From: Salvator merianae | Taxonomy: Eukaryota; Chordata; Lepidosauria; Squamata; Teiidae | NCBI GenBank assembly: GCA_003586115.2 | Contig: QVOM02000126.1 | Coordinates: forward strand, 6,790,096-6,854,095 | DNA length: 64,000 bases | Reading direction: 5' to 3' | Part shown: positions 1 through 10,902 of the stretch, piece by piece | Layout: every line of letters starts with the position of its first letter | How positions within the stretch are numbered: the stretch's first letter is position 1 | Made by a program: the position numbers and the translations under genes | Notes under the pieces: generated by a model | What the model was told of the DNA's origin: nothing | The model's database searches: none | The model's input: only the letters and a program-made list of their open reading frames with translations

Positions 1-188
1 TGTGCAGAAGGGAGACATGGTGGTCCAGTGTACCGGCCAATGCAGAATCATCCTAGGACCAAATCCTGTAGCACCTCACTTTGCATCTCCCATCAAATCT
101 ACAAGGATGCATTGATGAGCATTTTCTAAATAAAATGCTTTAGCCACCTAACCAAGGTACCAATCCAGATTGCTTTTAATTGGCTTAC

Positions 189-452
189 TCAATAGATTGT
201 CACGGGAGACTTACCAAATGCTTTGTTGGGATTCAGGTAAATAATGTCCACTGCGTTCTCACAGGCAACTACCCCAAAAAAGATACGATTAGACTGGGAA
301 TACTGGTTCTTGATCAATCTAGTGACTGTCTTTCGTTTGTGGTGCTTAAAGATTAGTTGCCTCATGATCTGCTCCAAAATCTTTCCAGGCGTTAATGTTA
401 AACTGATAAGTGTGTTTTTTCCTGGTTTCTTCACTTGGTGCACTTTAAACAT
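189..452 (-). pseudogene. CR1-like LINE reverse transcriptase fragment
   Basis: The - strand frame contains LTPGKILEQIMRQ and later ENAVDIIYLN-NKAFGK. These resemble the S-PGKI-EQI and G-AVDVVYLDF-KAFD motifs of CR1-family reverse transcriptase. The region between them is diverged and the catalytic part is absent. It is a short 5'- and 3'-truncated copy. Confidence 0.6.
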
Positions 453-489
453 AGGGATATTTGCTTCCCGCTCGTCTAGTCACCTGCAA

Positions 490-997
490 TTTTAACTTTT
501 CTCCAGTATTTCTCAAAAAATAATTGATACAGATTCCACCAGTTGAAGAGTGGTAGGATCTGCTGCAGTGGCTCTTACTGTCTGCAGAGCTCCTGCGGTC
601 TCTGGCTGTGATGTTCTTGGCCAGGGATGCTTCTTAGAACATAGAAAATGGTCCCAGAAGTTCAAGGTAACTTGTCAGCAGTAGAAGTAAGCATAAGCAG
701 CAGTGATGCAGTGGTGGCTAAGCGAGGTAGGAAGAATTGTCAGCAGAGCTCTTCCTCCTGCTTTGCTTTACAGCACTCTATGAAGCACTTATATTTTTGG
801 ATCCCACAATCTTTGAGCAGACCTGTTGCACCATAAGGGTGCAGGCATGTGCAGTTCCTGCATCCTCAATATACTATCATGGCACCATGTGAAAGCCATA
901 TGAACACAAACATTGAACCAAAATGGAAAAAAACAGAAACAGAAATTATTTTTTTTCTGGCTTTAGCAGCTTCTTTCAATGTAGTGTAGTTTAGGTA
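490..997. other. No gene seen
   Basis: Upstream DNA without recognisable coding or repeat motifs on either strand. Confidence 0.4.
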
Positions 998-1127
998 CTT
1001 TCTGCACTGGGCCTTCTTCTGGATTAAATTCTAGCGGCCTGCTGTCTGCAGCAGTAGTCTGCTCTAACATGGAGATAAAGTCCCAATTTTGGGATATAAT
1101 CTGGAATAAGGCCAAGTGCAGAAAGGG
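998..1127. mobile_element. Palindromic MITE, family A (short copy)
   Basis: The left end TTTCTGCACTGGGCC and the right end GGCCAAGTGCAGAAA are inverted repeats. The same termini bound the longer copies at 3862 and 13844. This copy has a shortened centre. Transposase type unknown. Confidence 0.6.
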
Positions 1128-2040
1128 CCTTAGTTTAACTTGATTTGATTTTTATACTGCCCTTCACCAAAGTACAACAGAAGCGAACAAATGAATAGAT
1201 AACACCAAACAAGTCAATTCTATAGAATTTTTTCACAGAAATTCAGAGGTGGCTTAGGATGGCGTAGGAAGACTGCTGCCACCTGACCTCTGTAGCTGTG
1301 TCAACTCCTGAAAATAATGTCCTCTTCTTCCTCATTCTCTGGAAAAGGTGTTTATTGTAATAATATTGTAAAACATTGTCTTTTCTCTATGGATGTGTTC
1401 ATAACCAGCCCTTGCTCTCTTAGGCTTTTCCACAGACTGTGAGTAGAATTATTGTGCATATAACTTTCATTTGTCAGTGAGGTGAAAACACTGTAAAATA
1501 TAAATAACAACAACAAAAGTAATATTCTGTAATGTATTAAGCTTGTTTGCTTTTTATTGAAAGAATAGCAGCCTGTCTAATTTCTTGTATCTTCATGTTT
1601 TCAACCTAAGGTCAGGTTAGTCACCCTTTCTTTCATGTTCCTGCATTACTTGATGTGTGAGTTTTGATTTCCCAAGGCAATCTATTGTGTCTGCAACTGA
1701 CAATAGGCTACATTTTGAGCTGAATTAATCTATTGCAATTGTCTGTTTCCAACTTCCAGGATATTTTCCTCCTTATCTTGTTTCTTCCTTCACTTCACTT
1801 CCCTACCAGTTCCATATTACAAGAGGTTGCTTCATTTTTCCTTTTATTTAAACATTGTGCTTCTCAAACTTTCTGTGTCCATGATGCTGGCTTGTTGTTT
1901 TGTGCAGAAGATGAGCACAATTAGGCAAACAATTCTATGAGGTTATTTCAGGAGTCTGTTCATATTCACACCTTGTTGTTTTGGGATAAAGTCCCTGGAT
2001 GACTTATCCTGTGGGTCAGCTTTTCCATCGAGATCTGAAT
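1128..2040. other. Upstream intergenic sequence, no gene seen
   Basis: AT-rich with no coding frame of interest. A short stretch at 1140-1200 (TTTTTATACTGCCCTTCACC) resembles the start of dispersed reptile LINE/SINE tails, as at 41.88 and 46.99 kb. Confidence 0.35.
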
Positions 2041-2176
2041 GTTGAGAGTGCAGCCAATCACTGACTGCACAGGGAGGGGAATGTGACGAGGGGTGGAATC
2101 AGAAAAGGTATGGTTTCCCCATGCCATGCCTGGAAAACATCAGTGTGAGAATGAGCAAGTCCGAATTGAGTCTGTG
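2041..2176 (+). repeat. Dispersed repeat shared with 20.32 kb
   Basis: The stretch from GTGCAGCCAATCACTGACTG to GAATTGAGTC recurs with about 85-90 % identity by eye at 20320-20446 in the same orientation. It is directly followed here by a family B element. It is probably an end of an unclassified transposon. Confidence 0.6.
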
Positions 2177-2199
2177 TTAAAATGCAAATGGTAATAATA

Positions 2200-2585
2200 A
2201 CAATACCATACTAGGCTGGTAAAGACTCAGCGGTGCAGCAGTCATTTGTACTTTGAATGCTAGAACATTCCTGTACTGAGTCACCAGCACTTGCAGTACG
2301 AATGGCAAGGCAATATTGCCATGACAGTGGCTGTGGTGACTTCTGCTGCACGACTGGACGTTGCCATGGCAATTGGGAAATGGTGTGCGACTGCGCAACC
2401 ACAGCTGCACCGCTCTGCCCACTTGTAGCATTTGCACCTGGAAGAGGGTGCAAACACTGATCAAGCTGTGGACAATGTTTTCATTGTCCACAGCTAGTAG
2501 TGTCCTGGAACAGTTGGAGGCACTCCTGGATATGGTATGGGCATTGTGGATGGTCCTGTCTGGCAAATATCTGGAAGCTCACCAA
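2200..2585 (-). mobile_element. MITE-like element, family B (diverged copy, reverse)
   Basis: The reverse complement shares blocks such as TGRCTGCTGCAC-GC and the GCCATGGCAATTGGGAA region with copies at 8322, 42153 and 43262. It contains a hairpin near 2468-2494 (GTGGACAATG...CATTGTCCAC). It has no coding capacity. Confidence 0.5.
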
Positions 2586-3861
2586 AAGGTAAGTGCAAAC
2601 AGGCTCTAACACACTACTAATGGAACACGTTAGACATCTGCTAAGAACACTTAAAATAGGTAATCTTGCTTTCCAGAGAAATAGCTGTATTCTTTAAAAA
2701 GGCACTACCTGTATTCTTCAAACAGAAACTGAAAACAAGCACTGTTTTAGTTTTTCCCTGTGTGAGTCATTCCTACCGTGGGGAAATGCTGCACAAAGTC
2801 TCCAGCAGATGGAGCATCTATATCGTGTTTCCTTAAAAATATTAAGAGGCAGAGAGAAATGTAAAGAAAAAATGAGAGGGGAAAGAAACCATTCTCTCCA
2901 AAACACATTGATTTTAAGTGATTTCATGTAACTACTGGATGGTTAGTGTTTCAGAGACTATTCACATGACTATGATAAGATCTGGATGGCATGCACTGGT
3001 GCTATGAGTGTGCCCTGAGTGGGTAGGGTCCTCATATTTTCTGCACATGTGTGGTGCAATGGGTGTACTGAAAGATGTGCGTTAAGCACAACCTCACAAC
3101 CTGCCCTAAGTGCTCAGTAGAGAGTTGTAAAGGTACAGTGGGCATAAGTGCTATGTTAGTGCTTATTCTTGCTCTTTCATGAAGACACCACTGTCACCCA
3201 TACAACTTACCAGTGTTTGGACTGGATAACATGGTTTCCTGTTTTAACAAACTCGGTTTGGACTGGATAACATGGTCCTGTTTTAACAAACTTGGTGGCC
3301 ACTTTTCTCACAAAAATATGCCCCCTGGCCAGAAACATCATAGTCAAGGAACAAAAGTTCCCCGGCAGCAATGTTTGTGCAACTAGGAACAGCAGCAGGC
3401 ATGTGAATAACATGCCAGTGCTTTGAGAAAAGCACTATAATTGGGAATGGCACAATATACAGTAGATACCTTACAGAACAATGTATGGCTACCTTCAGAT
3501 TGCAAGAGACCAGGTGATATCTAGACAAGATCCCACGATTACTTCTTGCTGTGTCCTGCCGGATGATAGCAATAAACCCTGGCTTACCTGATGAGAGGGA
3601 CTAGCAGAAGTCAGCCAAGCACCTCCTTCTTTCTTTTGTTTTTTTGCATGATTGGCTGGCTTCTGGAACTCCTCAGTGGGCTTTTCACATATGATGTTGC
3701 CAAACATGCAGGTAGGTGGAACTATTATGGGAACCCCAGCACTGCTCCCATTACAGCATTGCAACACACTTTTTGTGTGTTGCATCAGCACTACATTGGG
3801 AATGCCTCCAGTATGTGCAGCTTTCCCAATATAGTGCCAGGAGGTTTGCAGGGTTTACCCT
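2586..3861. other. No gene seen
   Basis: Contains a short local duplication at 3215-3290, where GTTTGGACTGGATAACATGG occurs twice about 45 bases apart. No protein family recognised. Confidence 0.35.
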
Positions 3862-4040
3862 GGCCCTTTCTGCACTTGGCTTTATTCTGGACTATATCCC
3901 AGAATAGGGACCTGCTATCCACACGCTAGTGCACATTATAGCAGGCCCCAGGTGGGGCCTGCCATAGTTCATAGTAGCATGCAGATGGCAGATCCCTATT
4001 CCAAGATATAATCTGGAATAAGGCCAAGTGCAGAAAGGCC
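3862..4040. mobile_element. Palindromic MITE, family A
   Basis: Left end GGCCCTTTCTGCACTTGGC, right end GCCAAGTGCAGAAAGGCC. The two halves are inverted copies over almost the whole 179 bases (TTATTCTGGACTATATCCC against its mirror near 4000). A close copy sits at 13844-14018. Non-coding. Confidence 0.8.
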
Positions 4041-4229
4041 CCCTGTGTCTGGAAATAGCCTATCTATATCTCATTCTTATTAAAAAAGATCCTCATTCTT
4101 TTCCTCAAGTGAAATTACACTGTATTTTCCTGTGACAGCTTGTCCACTGTGCTGCCATCTTTGTCACTTTCACACACCCAGCTTCCCACTTAGTCTTCGT
4201 TACTGCCTTTCCCCTATGCTATTGCTGAA

Positions 4230-4285
4230 TTCCATGCTGTTCCCCTATGCTGTTCCCCTATGTTCCCCTATGCTGTTCCCTTCAT
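4230..4285 (+). repeat. Short tandem repeat
   Basis: Imperfect tandem units of about 17 bases containing CCCCTATGCTGTT. Confidence 0.6.
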
Positions 4286-4299
4286 TACAGATGCTGCCA

Positions 4300-5085
4300 T
4301 TTCCCTATACAGTTGCTGACAGCACTGTGCGGAGAACTACTAGAATGTTATGGGAACTCAGGATCATTGTGTCTAAACCTGGTTTGGATTGTGAGAGTCA
4401 GGTGAGAAACGCTGCAGGATATATACACTGGTCAGAATGTATTACTCTCTGTGATCTTTTGTGAATAAAGGCTTGCTAGGATGGCTAAGCTGTTTCTGCC
4501 AGTATTCTTGATCTGGGGCCCCACCCATGACCTATATTGTTGGTTGCATAGGGAGTAGCCAAACAGATGTACTCAAAATAACAGTTTGGGGTTTATCTTG
4601 ACTATGCAAAGTCTCTAGGGTTCCAATTGACCCTGTATCAAGATGACCAAACTGAGCCCCAGGAAATCCAGAGCAGAAAACCACTATAACATATGTAAGC
4701 CTTTATTCAATAAATAAACAAAACATGTTGATTTATTAATAAGAAACCACACTCAGCAATTGAAAAATATAAGGCTATATATTGCAGCAGTAATAATGAA
4801 AATTATTTCTAGGCTAATGTATCAAGTAAAATGTCAAAAATATCTAAAACAAAACATACCAGTGAGGAAGGAGGGAGCTTGTGTACTTTAATGCATTATT
4901 TCCACATATTCCAAATTTGTACAACGATGACTTTACAACAAAATAACAAATCAATCTGGGCCCGAAATGAATTGGAGGAAGTACCAGAACTCAGTCTCTC
5001 ACGTTAACTGAAAGACATTAAAGCCTCTTTTTACAAGCAATACCTCTTGGCAAAAATGGAGAAGCCGGTTATTGCCTCTCCTATC
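4300..5085. other. No gene seen
   Basis: AT-rich non-coding sequence. An L1-like tract begins near its right end. Confidence 0.35.
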
Positions 5086-5089
5086 TTCT

Positions 5090-5510
5090 CTAATGCCCGA
5101 TAGCCCACGAGACTCTAAGCCAAGTCCTGAAGAAAAAACATATTGAGCATCTTGAAACTTTGGGAATTCATAAACTGAAGGATCTGTATCCTAATCTCTC
5201 ACACCCTCCAGCTTATACAGAATTTAAAAATTTATTGAGGCCAGATCAGAATGGTTGGTCTTCAGAGCAATGTACCGATTAATGCAATCACAAAATACTA
5301 CTGAGACTATGAAACGAATACTTACTTCTTTTGAGAAAAAACCCAGAAACACTAACACAACAGAGTAAAAGGTAAGCCTCGGTATTATACTCTATACTCA
5401 TTAATATTAATAGCAGCTCCCTAAATAGGGTCTGTATGGTCTGGGAGATAGACCTTGATATCCAAATCTTAGAAGAATGGAAAGAGTCTGCTCGAGCTCA
5501 TGTTCATTAC
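5090..5510 (+). pseudogene. L1-like LINE ORF2 fragment
   Basis: A broken + strand frame reads, in pieces, HLETLGIH, LYPNLSHPPAYTEF and WEIDLDIQILEEWKESARAH. The last resembles the WE-DL----EE-W region downstream of the L1 reverse transcriptase. Stops and frame breaks are present. Assignment by motif memory only. Confidence 0.45.
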
Positions 5511-5626
5511 TACCGTGATACTGTGTTTCCATCTCATTCTCTGTCATCCCCTTCTTTTGCCTTCAATTTTTCTCAGCTTCAGGGTTCTTTCCAATGACTC
5601 CGTCCTGTCTTCTCATTATGGGGTCA

Positions 5627-5760
5627 GGGTGCATCCAGCCCTTAATTATTCTGCTATATTTGGATATTCTGGAATAAAGCATGGATATTCTGGAATACCC
5701 ATGCTTTATTCCACAATATCCAAATATAGCGGAATAATTGAGTGACGTCTGGATGCAGCC
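5627..5760. mobile_element. Palindromic MITE, family C
   Basis: Left end GGGTGCATCCAGCC, right end GGATGCAGCC. The interior is a near-perfect palindrome (CTATATTTGGATATTCTGGA against its mirror). It lies about 170 bases left of the CpG island. A second copy is at 6759. Confidence 0.8.
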
Positions 5761-6096
5761 TTACTCTTCACTTTATCTCCCCAAACCCTGGGCAGGTATG
5801 GTAGATCGCTGAGAGGCACCGCTCTATTAACCAAGCATCATTATGGGACCTGCAAATCTCTTCCAAAGGAACTTTTTCCTAACGGCTGTTGAGCGCTACA
5901 TGTTAAGGACCCAATCCGACTAAGAGACAACAACACAAATCTTTCCTGAAGACTTCAAAAGGGCGGACGGAAACTGACTGACTGGCGCGGCAGCAAAAGG
6001 GGGGGGGAAACGGCGAGGACAGCCGTTGGTGCTGAAGCGGTGGCGCTCCTGCGCCTGCGTGCATATCGCCTCAGGCAGCGGCGCTAATTGCCCGTC

Positions 6097-6104
6097 TTTC
6101 CCGC
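6097..6104 (+). promoter_or_regulatory. E2F/E2F6-type binding site
   Basis: TTTCCCGC matches the E2F consensus TTTSSCGC exactly and lies in the CpG island. E2F6 with the PRC1.6 complex silences many meiotic genes in somatic cells through such sites (established knowledge). Its use here is inferred. Confidence 0.45.
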
Positions 6105-6157
6105 GCTTTTTGCTCGAGCTCTGTGCCCGGGCGCCGCCGTTGCTGTGTGACATGAGG

Positions 6158-6166
6158 CGCCATTTT
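6158..6166 (+). promoter_or_regulatory. YY1-type site
   Basis: CGCCATTTT matches the YY1 core CGCCATNTT exactly, 53 bases downstream of the E2F-type site. YY1 sites of this kind often mark transcription start regions of TATA-less promoters. Confidence 0.4.
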
Positions 6167-6758
6167 GGTGTCACTCAGCAGCACACACAGCTGCTTCAGG
6201 AGCGCTTCTGCCTCTCTCCGTGGCTGTCATCTTTATTATTTGCGCTTTTTAAAACAAAGCCCAGCACCAAAGCCCAGCGAGGTGTGTGTGGGGGCGCAGA
6301 ATAGGGAATGGGAGGAAAAAAAACAGCTGGTCTTGAGGCTTATAACTTTGAGTAAAAAGTATTCTGGTTTTTGCTGTTTTTGTTTTTCTTTTCATGGCGT
6401 GAAAAACTAAACTTCCTAAAGGCCGCAGATGAAATTTGCTGCAAGTTTCCCTTTGAAGAAAGCGCGCGGGTATTTCTAGCATTGGGGAGAACGTTCTCAG
6501 TGGACAGACAGACCTAAAATCTCCACAGGGTTGGCAAGGAGATAGTTGGTTAATAGTAGATTTGTCTGTGGGTGCATGTTACTCTCCTGGTGTTTCTAGT
6601 ATTATTACCCTTCCAGAGAAGAGAACTCGAAAGACAGTAGATTCTAGGCAGATAAAAGTTATTCACTTGACACAGAATTTAGAATTTCATGGAACTCCTT
6701 AACCTTAGGATAGGTGACTTGAAAAGAGATCAGATAGTTGCTGTTAGGTGTAATTGAG

Positions 6759-6892
6759 CTGGCATCCATGTATTGCTTATTTATTCCACTATATTTGGAT
6801 ATTCTAGAAAAAAGCCTGGATATTTTGGAATATCCAGGCTTTATTCTGGAATAATATATGGTGGAATAAATAAGTGATGTCTGGGTGCAGCC
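6759..6892. mobile_element. Palindromic MITE, family C, second copy
   Basis: About 125 bases of inverted repeat centred near 6828 (AAGCCTGGATATTTTGGAAT and its mirror). The right end CTGGGTGCAGCC matches the family C terminus. It lies about 270 bases right of the CpG island. Confidence 0.8.
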
Positions 6893-6979
6893 TAAGTGAA
6901 ATTTCCCTGTTAACATGCAAAATTTTTGATGTGGCCTGTTGCTTTGGGACACGTGCAGGAAACGTTTGTTGATCTGTCT

Positions 6980-7090
6980 CCTAATTTTGACCTTCCAGAG
7001 TGGGGGGACATGATAAAGGTGTATAAAATTAGGCATGGAATGGAGAAAATGGATAGATGTTTTTCTCCTATTTCCAGGAACCCAGTGTGG
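6980..7090 (+). pseudogene. CR1 LINE ORF2 fragment
   Basis: The frame reads GDMIKVYKIRHGMEKMDRCF, matching the conserved [16 protein letters not shown] block near the end of CR1 ORF2, as also seen at 32.9 kb. Confidence 0.65.
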
Positions 7091-7834
7091 CCATCCATTG
7101 TAGCTGAATGTTGGGAGATTCAAGACCAGGAAAAGCAAAGCAAATATTTCTATGGGCTGCACATACTTAAGCTTCCGCTGCATATCACACAGAATTTACC
7201 AATAGCCACCAATTTGGAAAGGTTGAAAGTGGAATGAAACAAAATTATGAAGGATATTGCTGTGACTACTGTTTACTGTTTGTATTTGTTTTTCAAGAAT
7301 CTACCTGAATTTAGCTTGTACAAAAGTACTGTAATACAAACATAGCACAACAAAATACTGTAAAAATATTCCATTTAATCAACAGTTTAAATAAAGAAGA
7401 TCTATGATTGCATTCAGTCGTTCCCCAGACCTTTTAATCTTTTAAGACACATGTAAAGAATTACATCTGATACTGGTAAAGCTGGGGCATGTACTTCCAA
7501 TAGGAAGTCATTATGTATATGAAGCACATCCACAAAGAGGCGAGGCCTATTCTCTGCCTTGCCATGAACTTCTGTGTTTTGAAGACCTGACAGGTTTACA
7601 TGAGAGCAGACAAGTTAGCAAATGCTATAGTCCCAATTCCTCAAAACGGTTTGGACCAATTTATGGTGGACAGGGTTGTCAAAGTCTACTAACCCTGATA
7701 ACTGTGTTATTTCTTTTGAGGGTCTTTCTTTACTTGCATGTGGTATTCTGAGACAGAGCGGGCTGCCTTGTCCACGAACAAACAACGAACATTTCCAGCC
7801 TTCAAAGTTTATGACCTGGCCAGTTTTGCAGTAG
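7091..7834. other. No gene seen
   Basis: AT-rich, no coding signal or recognisable repeat. Confidence 0.35.
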
Positions 7835-8106
7835 ACCCACGGTGCTTGCTGGAGCACCACCTAAAAGAGTCCCCCATAGTATACTAGATCACGGGGGCAT
7901 GCTATCTGCACATCTCCGTGGTCTGATATACTACCCCGGGCCAGTTGTAGACCTCAGCATTGAGGTTTACTACTGTACCAGATCTAGCCTGATCTACAGT
8001 TCTTCGAATGTGAACAAAGTGTGACAGGGGGCTTGGCCTAGTCCACACAAGTATGTAGATGTGCTGTTCTTTGTTCTAGAATAAGAGGCAATGCAGAAAG
8101 GGCCTG
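7835..8106. mobile_element. MITE-like element, family D (uncertain left end)
   Basis: Contains CATAGTATACTAGATC and CTGTACCAGATC blocks shared in style with elements at 24852, 31400 and 38629. It ends with ATGCAGAAAGGGCC, the terminus shared by families A, B and D. Confidence 0.4.
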
Positions 8107-8109
8107 ACA

Positions 8110-8285
8110 TAAGAGGTAGTATGCATTTGGAGGTCAGCTGCCAAGAGACTGAGAAGGGCAAGCTATGTATTTATGATCTACTTGTGGGCTGCCTTATACA
8201 GCTAGTTGTCTTTGTGAGATTGAGCTGCTGGACTAGATGGGCCACTGGTGTAATGAAGCAGGGTTCTTAGGATTATAATTAGCAT
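8110..8285 (+). repeat. CR1-type 3' untranslated fragment
   Basis: Contains GCTGCCAAGAGACTGAGAAGG and GCTGGACTAGATGGGCCACTG, the conserved 3' untranslated blocks of reptile CR1, also present at 32.47-32.62 and 33.30 kb. Confidence 0.6.
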
Positions 8286-8321
8286 ACTGAATTGACACCA
8301 GAAACAATCTAGGAGTCTATG

Positions 8322-8717
8322 AGCCTGTTTGCACTTCTCACTAGTGAGCATCTGCATGCTCACTAGTGAAGTTTGTCTGCACTGCATGGGGGCCCTAGTG
8401 ATTGGGAGCGGGCTACTACTGCTCCTGATTGTTAGTAGCTGTGGAGCTGGACTGCTCCCCGTATACAGCGTTCACACCTATATCCAGGTGTGAACGCAGT
8501 GCTGTGCGACAAGCTGTGCAGTTGTGTGTCGCGTCCCCAGTTGTCACTGTAAGGAGTGTACGTTTCCCCAGGCACTGTCATGGCACTGCAAATGCTGGCT
8601 GCCCATTTCTGGGATGTTCCAAACCTTGCAGTGTGAATGGCTGCTGCACTGCGAGGTCTGTTCTATCATGGAATGTTCAGTTGCAAACATTCCAGGATGG
8701 ACAGTGTGAAAGCATCC
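8322..8717 (+). mobile_element. MITE-like element, family B
   Basis: Begins GAGCCTGTTTGCACTTCTCA and ends near GGACAGTGTGAAAGC, similar to the fuller copy at 42153. Internal hairpins include TTCACACCTATATCCAGGTGTGAA near 8470-8493. Non-coding. Confidence 0.65.
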
Positions 8718-9647
8718 AAAGCTGCTTAGTATTCTTGTTAGTGAATTCTGCGCTAGTAGAAGTTTCTAGGCTGCATGTACCATCTTGATCCTAATGCTGT
8801 GTTCTTTTAGAACTCTTTTAGCCTGTTTGGTAAACTAGTCTGAAATAAACAGCATTTTCAAAATTGGCAATCCCGTCTGAATTTTTTTCTGGGTTTCTTT
8901 ATACCTGGGTTGCAATGGCAATGTATATCCATTGTCCCTAATTAATGTCTCCACCTTTTCTTTTCATATCCTTTCTGCCCTCTATATCATGTTTTATCTA
9001 ATAACCTTTATTGTGCAATAAAGGAATGGTTTGGATTAAGGTAATCTCTAGGAACTGCTTAAATACCTGTTGTTGGTGAATCCCAAATCCTGTATATGAA
9101 CTTCAGTAGCTTTCTGATTTGAAAAGCTTCTGACTGTGGTTCAAAAGATTCTTGAGAAGCTTTACTTCTTATTTCTTGATTCATTTCATGTTGCAAATTG
9201 TGCAAGGATTATAAATAATTAGTGAAAGGAGCCTGTTATCATTTCCAGTATTTTACTGGAAACATCTCATAAGGCAGAGTGATTGATTTTAAAAGAGAAT
9301 GTCATCTGCCAGTGTAGCTTCTGGTTTTGTCATTTTGCATAAGCACTTTTCCTACACCTGTGTTTTGGGACAGCAGTATTTATTAACCTTAGTCTGTAAA
9401 TCCAGTGGACAGGAGTAAGGGGAGCTGGGGTCCAACTGCAGCACAATCTAAAAGGATAAAGAGACTTCCTTTTGATGTGTACATTTTGTAGCAACACTAT
9501 TATGGCCATAACAGTAGTGCAGGGACTTTATGTTAGGAGGAGGTTTTTGTCCACCTACTTGCAATTCTGTTTTTGCGTTACTGAGATATCAGATGTCACT
9601 GTAAATTTGTGTTTTTACCATGCACTTTCACTTTTTTCTTATTTTAG
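8718..9647. other. Sequence before the start-codon exon, no gene seen
   Basis: Ordinary AT-rich DNA ending in the acceptor of the ATG exon. Confidence 0.4.
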
Positions 9648-9704
9648 GTGACCAAATGAATGACATTGTCTTTAATAACTTGGACAAACTCGTGCTTCAG
9701 CTTG
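9648..9704 (+). CDS. SIX6OS1: SIX6OS1 exon with start codon
   Basis: The exon is preceded by a pyrimidine-rich acceptor (ATTTTAG) and followed by the donor GTATGT. The ATG is at 9656-9658, and the encoded N-terminus MNDIVFNNLDKLVLQL matches the pattern MND--F--LD-L-L of mammalian SIX6OS1. The first eight bases are untranslated. The exon ends in phase 1 with a single G, which joins the next exon at 23885 to make a valine codon. In the mammalian protein this N-terminal stretch is part of the region contacting SYCE1 (established knowledge). Confidence 0.88.
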
Positions 9705-10900
9705 GTATGTTAAATAGTTCAACTTTTAAATGAAATAAATAAGAGTTCCTATATTTCCAGCCTCCAGCTCCTCAAAATTTCTGAGACATTATCTGAATAC
9801 AACATATGTGCCTCTCACAAAGCGATCTTTTACTATTTGTGAGGTTTTGTATGTATGGTTTCACATATTTATGACTGAGGTGTCCTGGAAAATCTGCTGA
9901 AGAACAAATTAAAACCTAATAAACTGAGGGAGAACAGATAAACCAAAGGAGAGATACTGGGCATATCTCTACAGTGCTGGCCTCAGTGCTGAATTGGGCT
10001 TTGCTGTAGCCCTCATTTGGCTTCTGGGAGCCTCTGGAAGGAGGTTAACAGCTTCACTACTGTCCTTGAGGTTACTGTATCGAAGTCTTCACGCTTGCAC
10101 TTGGAGAACCTCTTCGCCTTCTGTGCACAGGTGCAGAAAGCTGACTTGGAAGTGTGGCCTGTTTGATCATGGTGAGGGCCCTACTTAGTGCATGAGAAGC
10201 AGCTGTTTTTCATGCACTGTTGTTTTTGTGACTTGGAAGAGGATTGAAGTCCTTCCACATGCCCTCACACCCCTTCAGCATGGGGTACTGTTTCAACGAG
10301 GTGATTTCAGTGTGCTTCCAAACTGGTTTGAAAGCCATGCTGCACGGACACTGTTAACAATGAACTTTGTTCCTTATATAGGATCTCAGTGCTCATGATC
10401 TGCAATATAAACCATTCTACAGAATCTTCTAGGGCATAAGCATATATGCTGTGATATTTGGACTAGCAAAAACTAAAAACCCGTCTTCTTATTTCTAGCC
10501 ATCTTAACATTTTCAACTGGTTATGTTTGTGATCTGTTTGTAAATAATGGCATATGTTTCTTTTCAGCTGAAGGTTTGTGACCATCTCTTGCTCTTTGTG
10601 AATCAAAATATGTCCAGAAACAACAACTTTCTGACATTTTTTCAAGGGGAGATTGTTTTCTCATTCCCTTACTGTTTGTGAGCTTTGAGATTTTTGCAAC
10701 ATATGTGGTGGAACCCAACTCTTGCAAACACAAGGCTACTATACTGTTTTTCTCATATAATGGAGCAAGGAGAAATGCAACCTTGGGATGAGTTCCTGCT
10801 GTATCCCAAAACAAATGATGAGTGTCCTACCCTAATACTATAAAATATTATAGGATCCTTTTGTGTTACACCTAGATCCAATTTCCGTTGCTTCATTCCA
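9705..10900. other. Intron, no further gene seen
   Basis: No exon with conserved SIX6OS1 motifs and no clear repeat recognised. Confidence 0.4.
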
Positions 10901-10902
10901 AA

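Larger units (their letters stand above)
5930..6490 (+). promoter_or_regulatory. CpG island, likely SIX6OS1 promoter and untranslated first exon
   Basis: By eye there are about two dozen CpG dinucleotides within 5940-6180, against very few in the surrounding AT-rich DNA. The sequence is not repeated elsewhere in the window. It holds an exact E2F-type site TTTCCCGC at 6097-6104 and an exact YY1-type site CGCCATTTT at 6158-6166; both are typical near start sites of CpG promoters. The ATG exon at 9648 is preceded by an acceptor AG, so an untranslated exon must lie upstream. A GAG/GTGTGT donor near 6281 is one possible end of that exon. The role as SIX6OS1 promoter is inferred from position; it could also serve a divergent gene to the left. 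Confidence 0.65.

Noticed and set aside
6026..6304. Short frames in the CpG island as a protein-coding first exon
   Set aside because: GC-driven open frames with no conserved sequence; the start codon of the recognised protein is at 9656.
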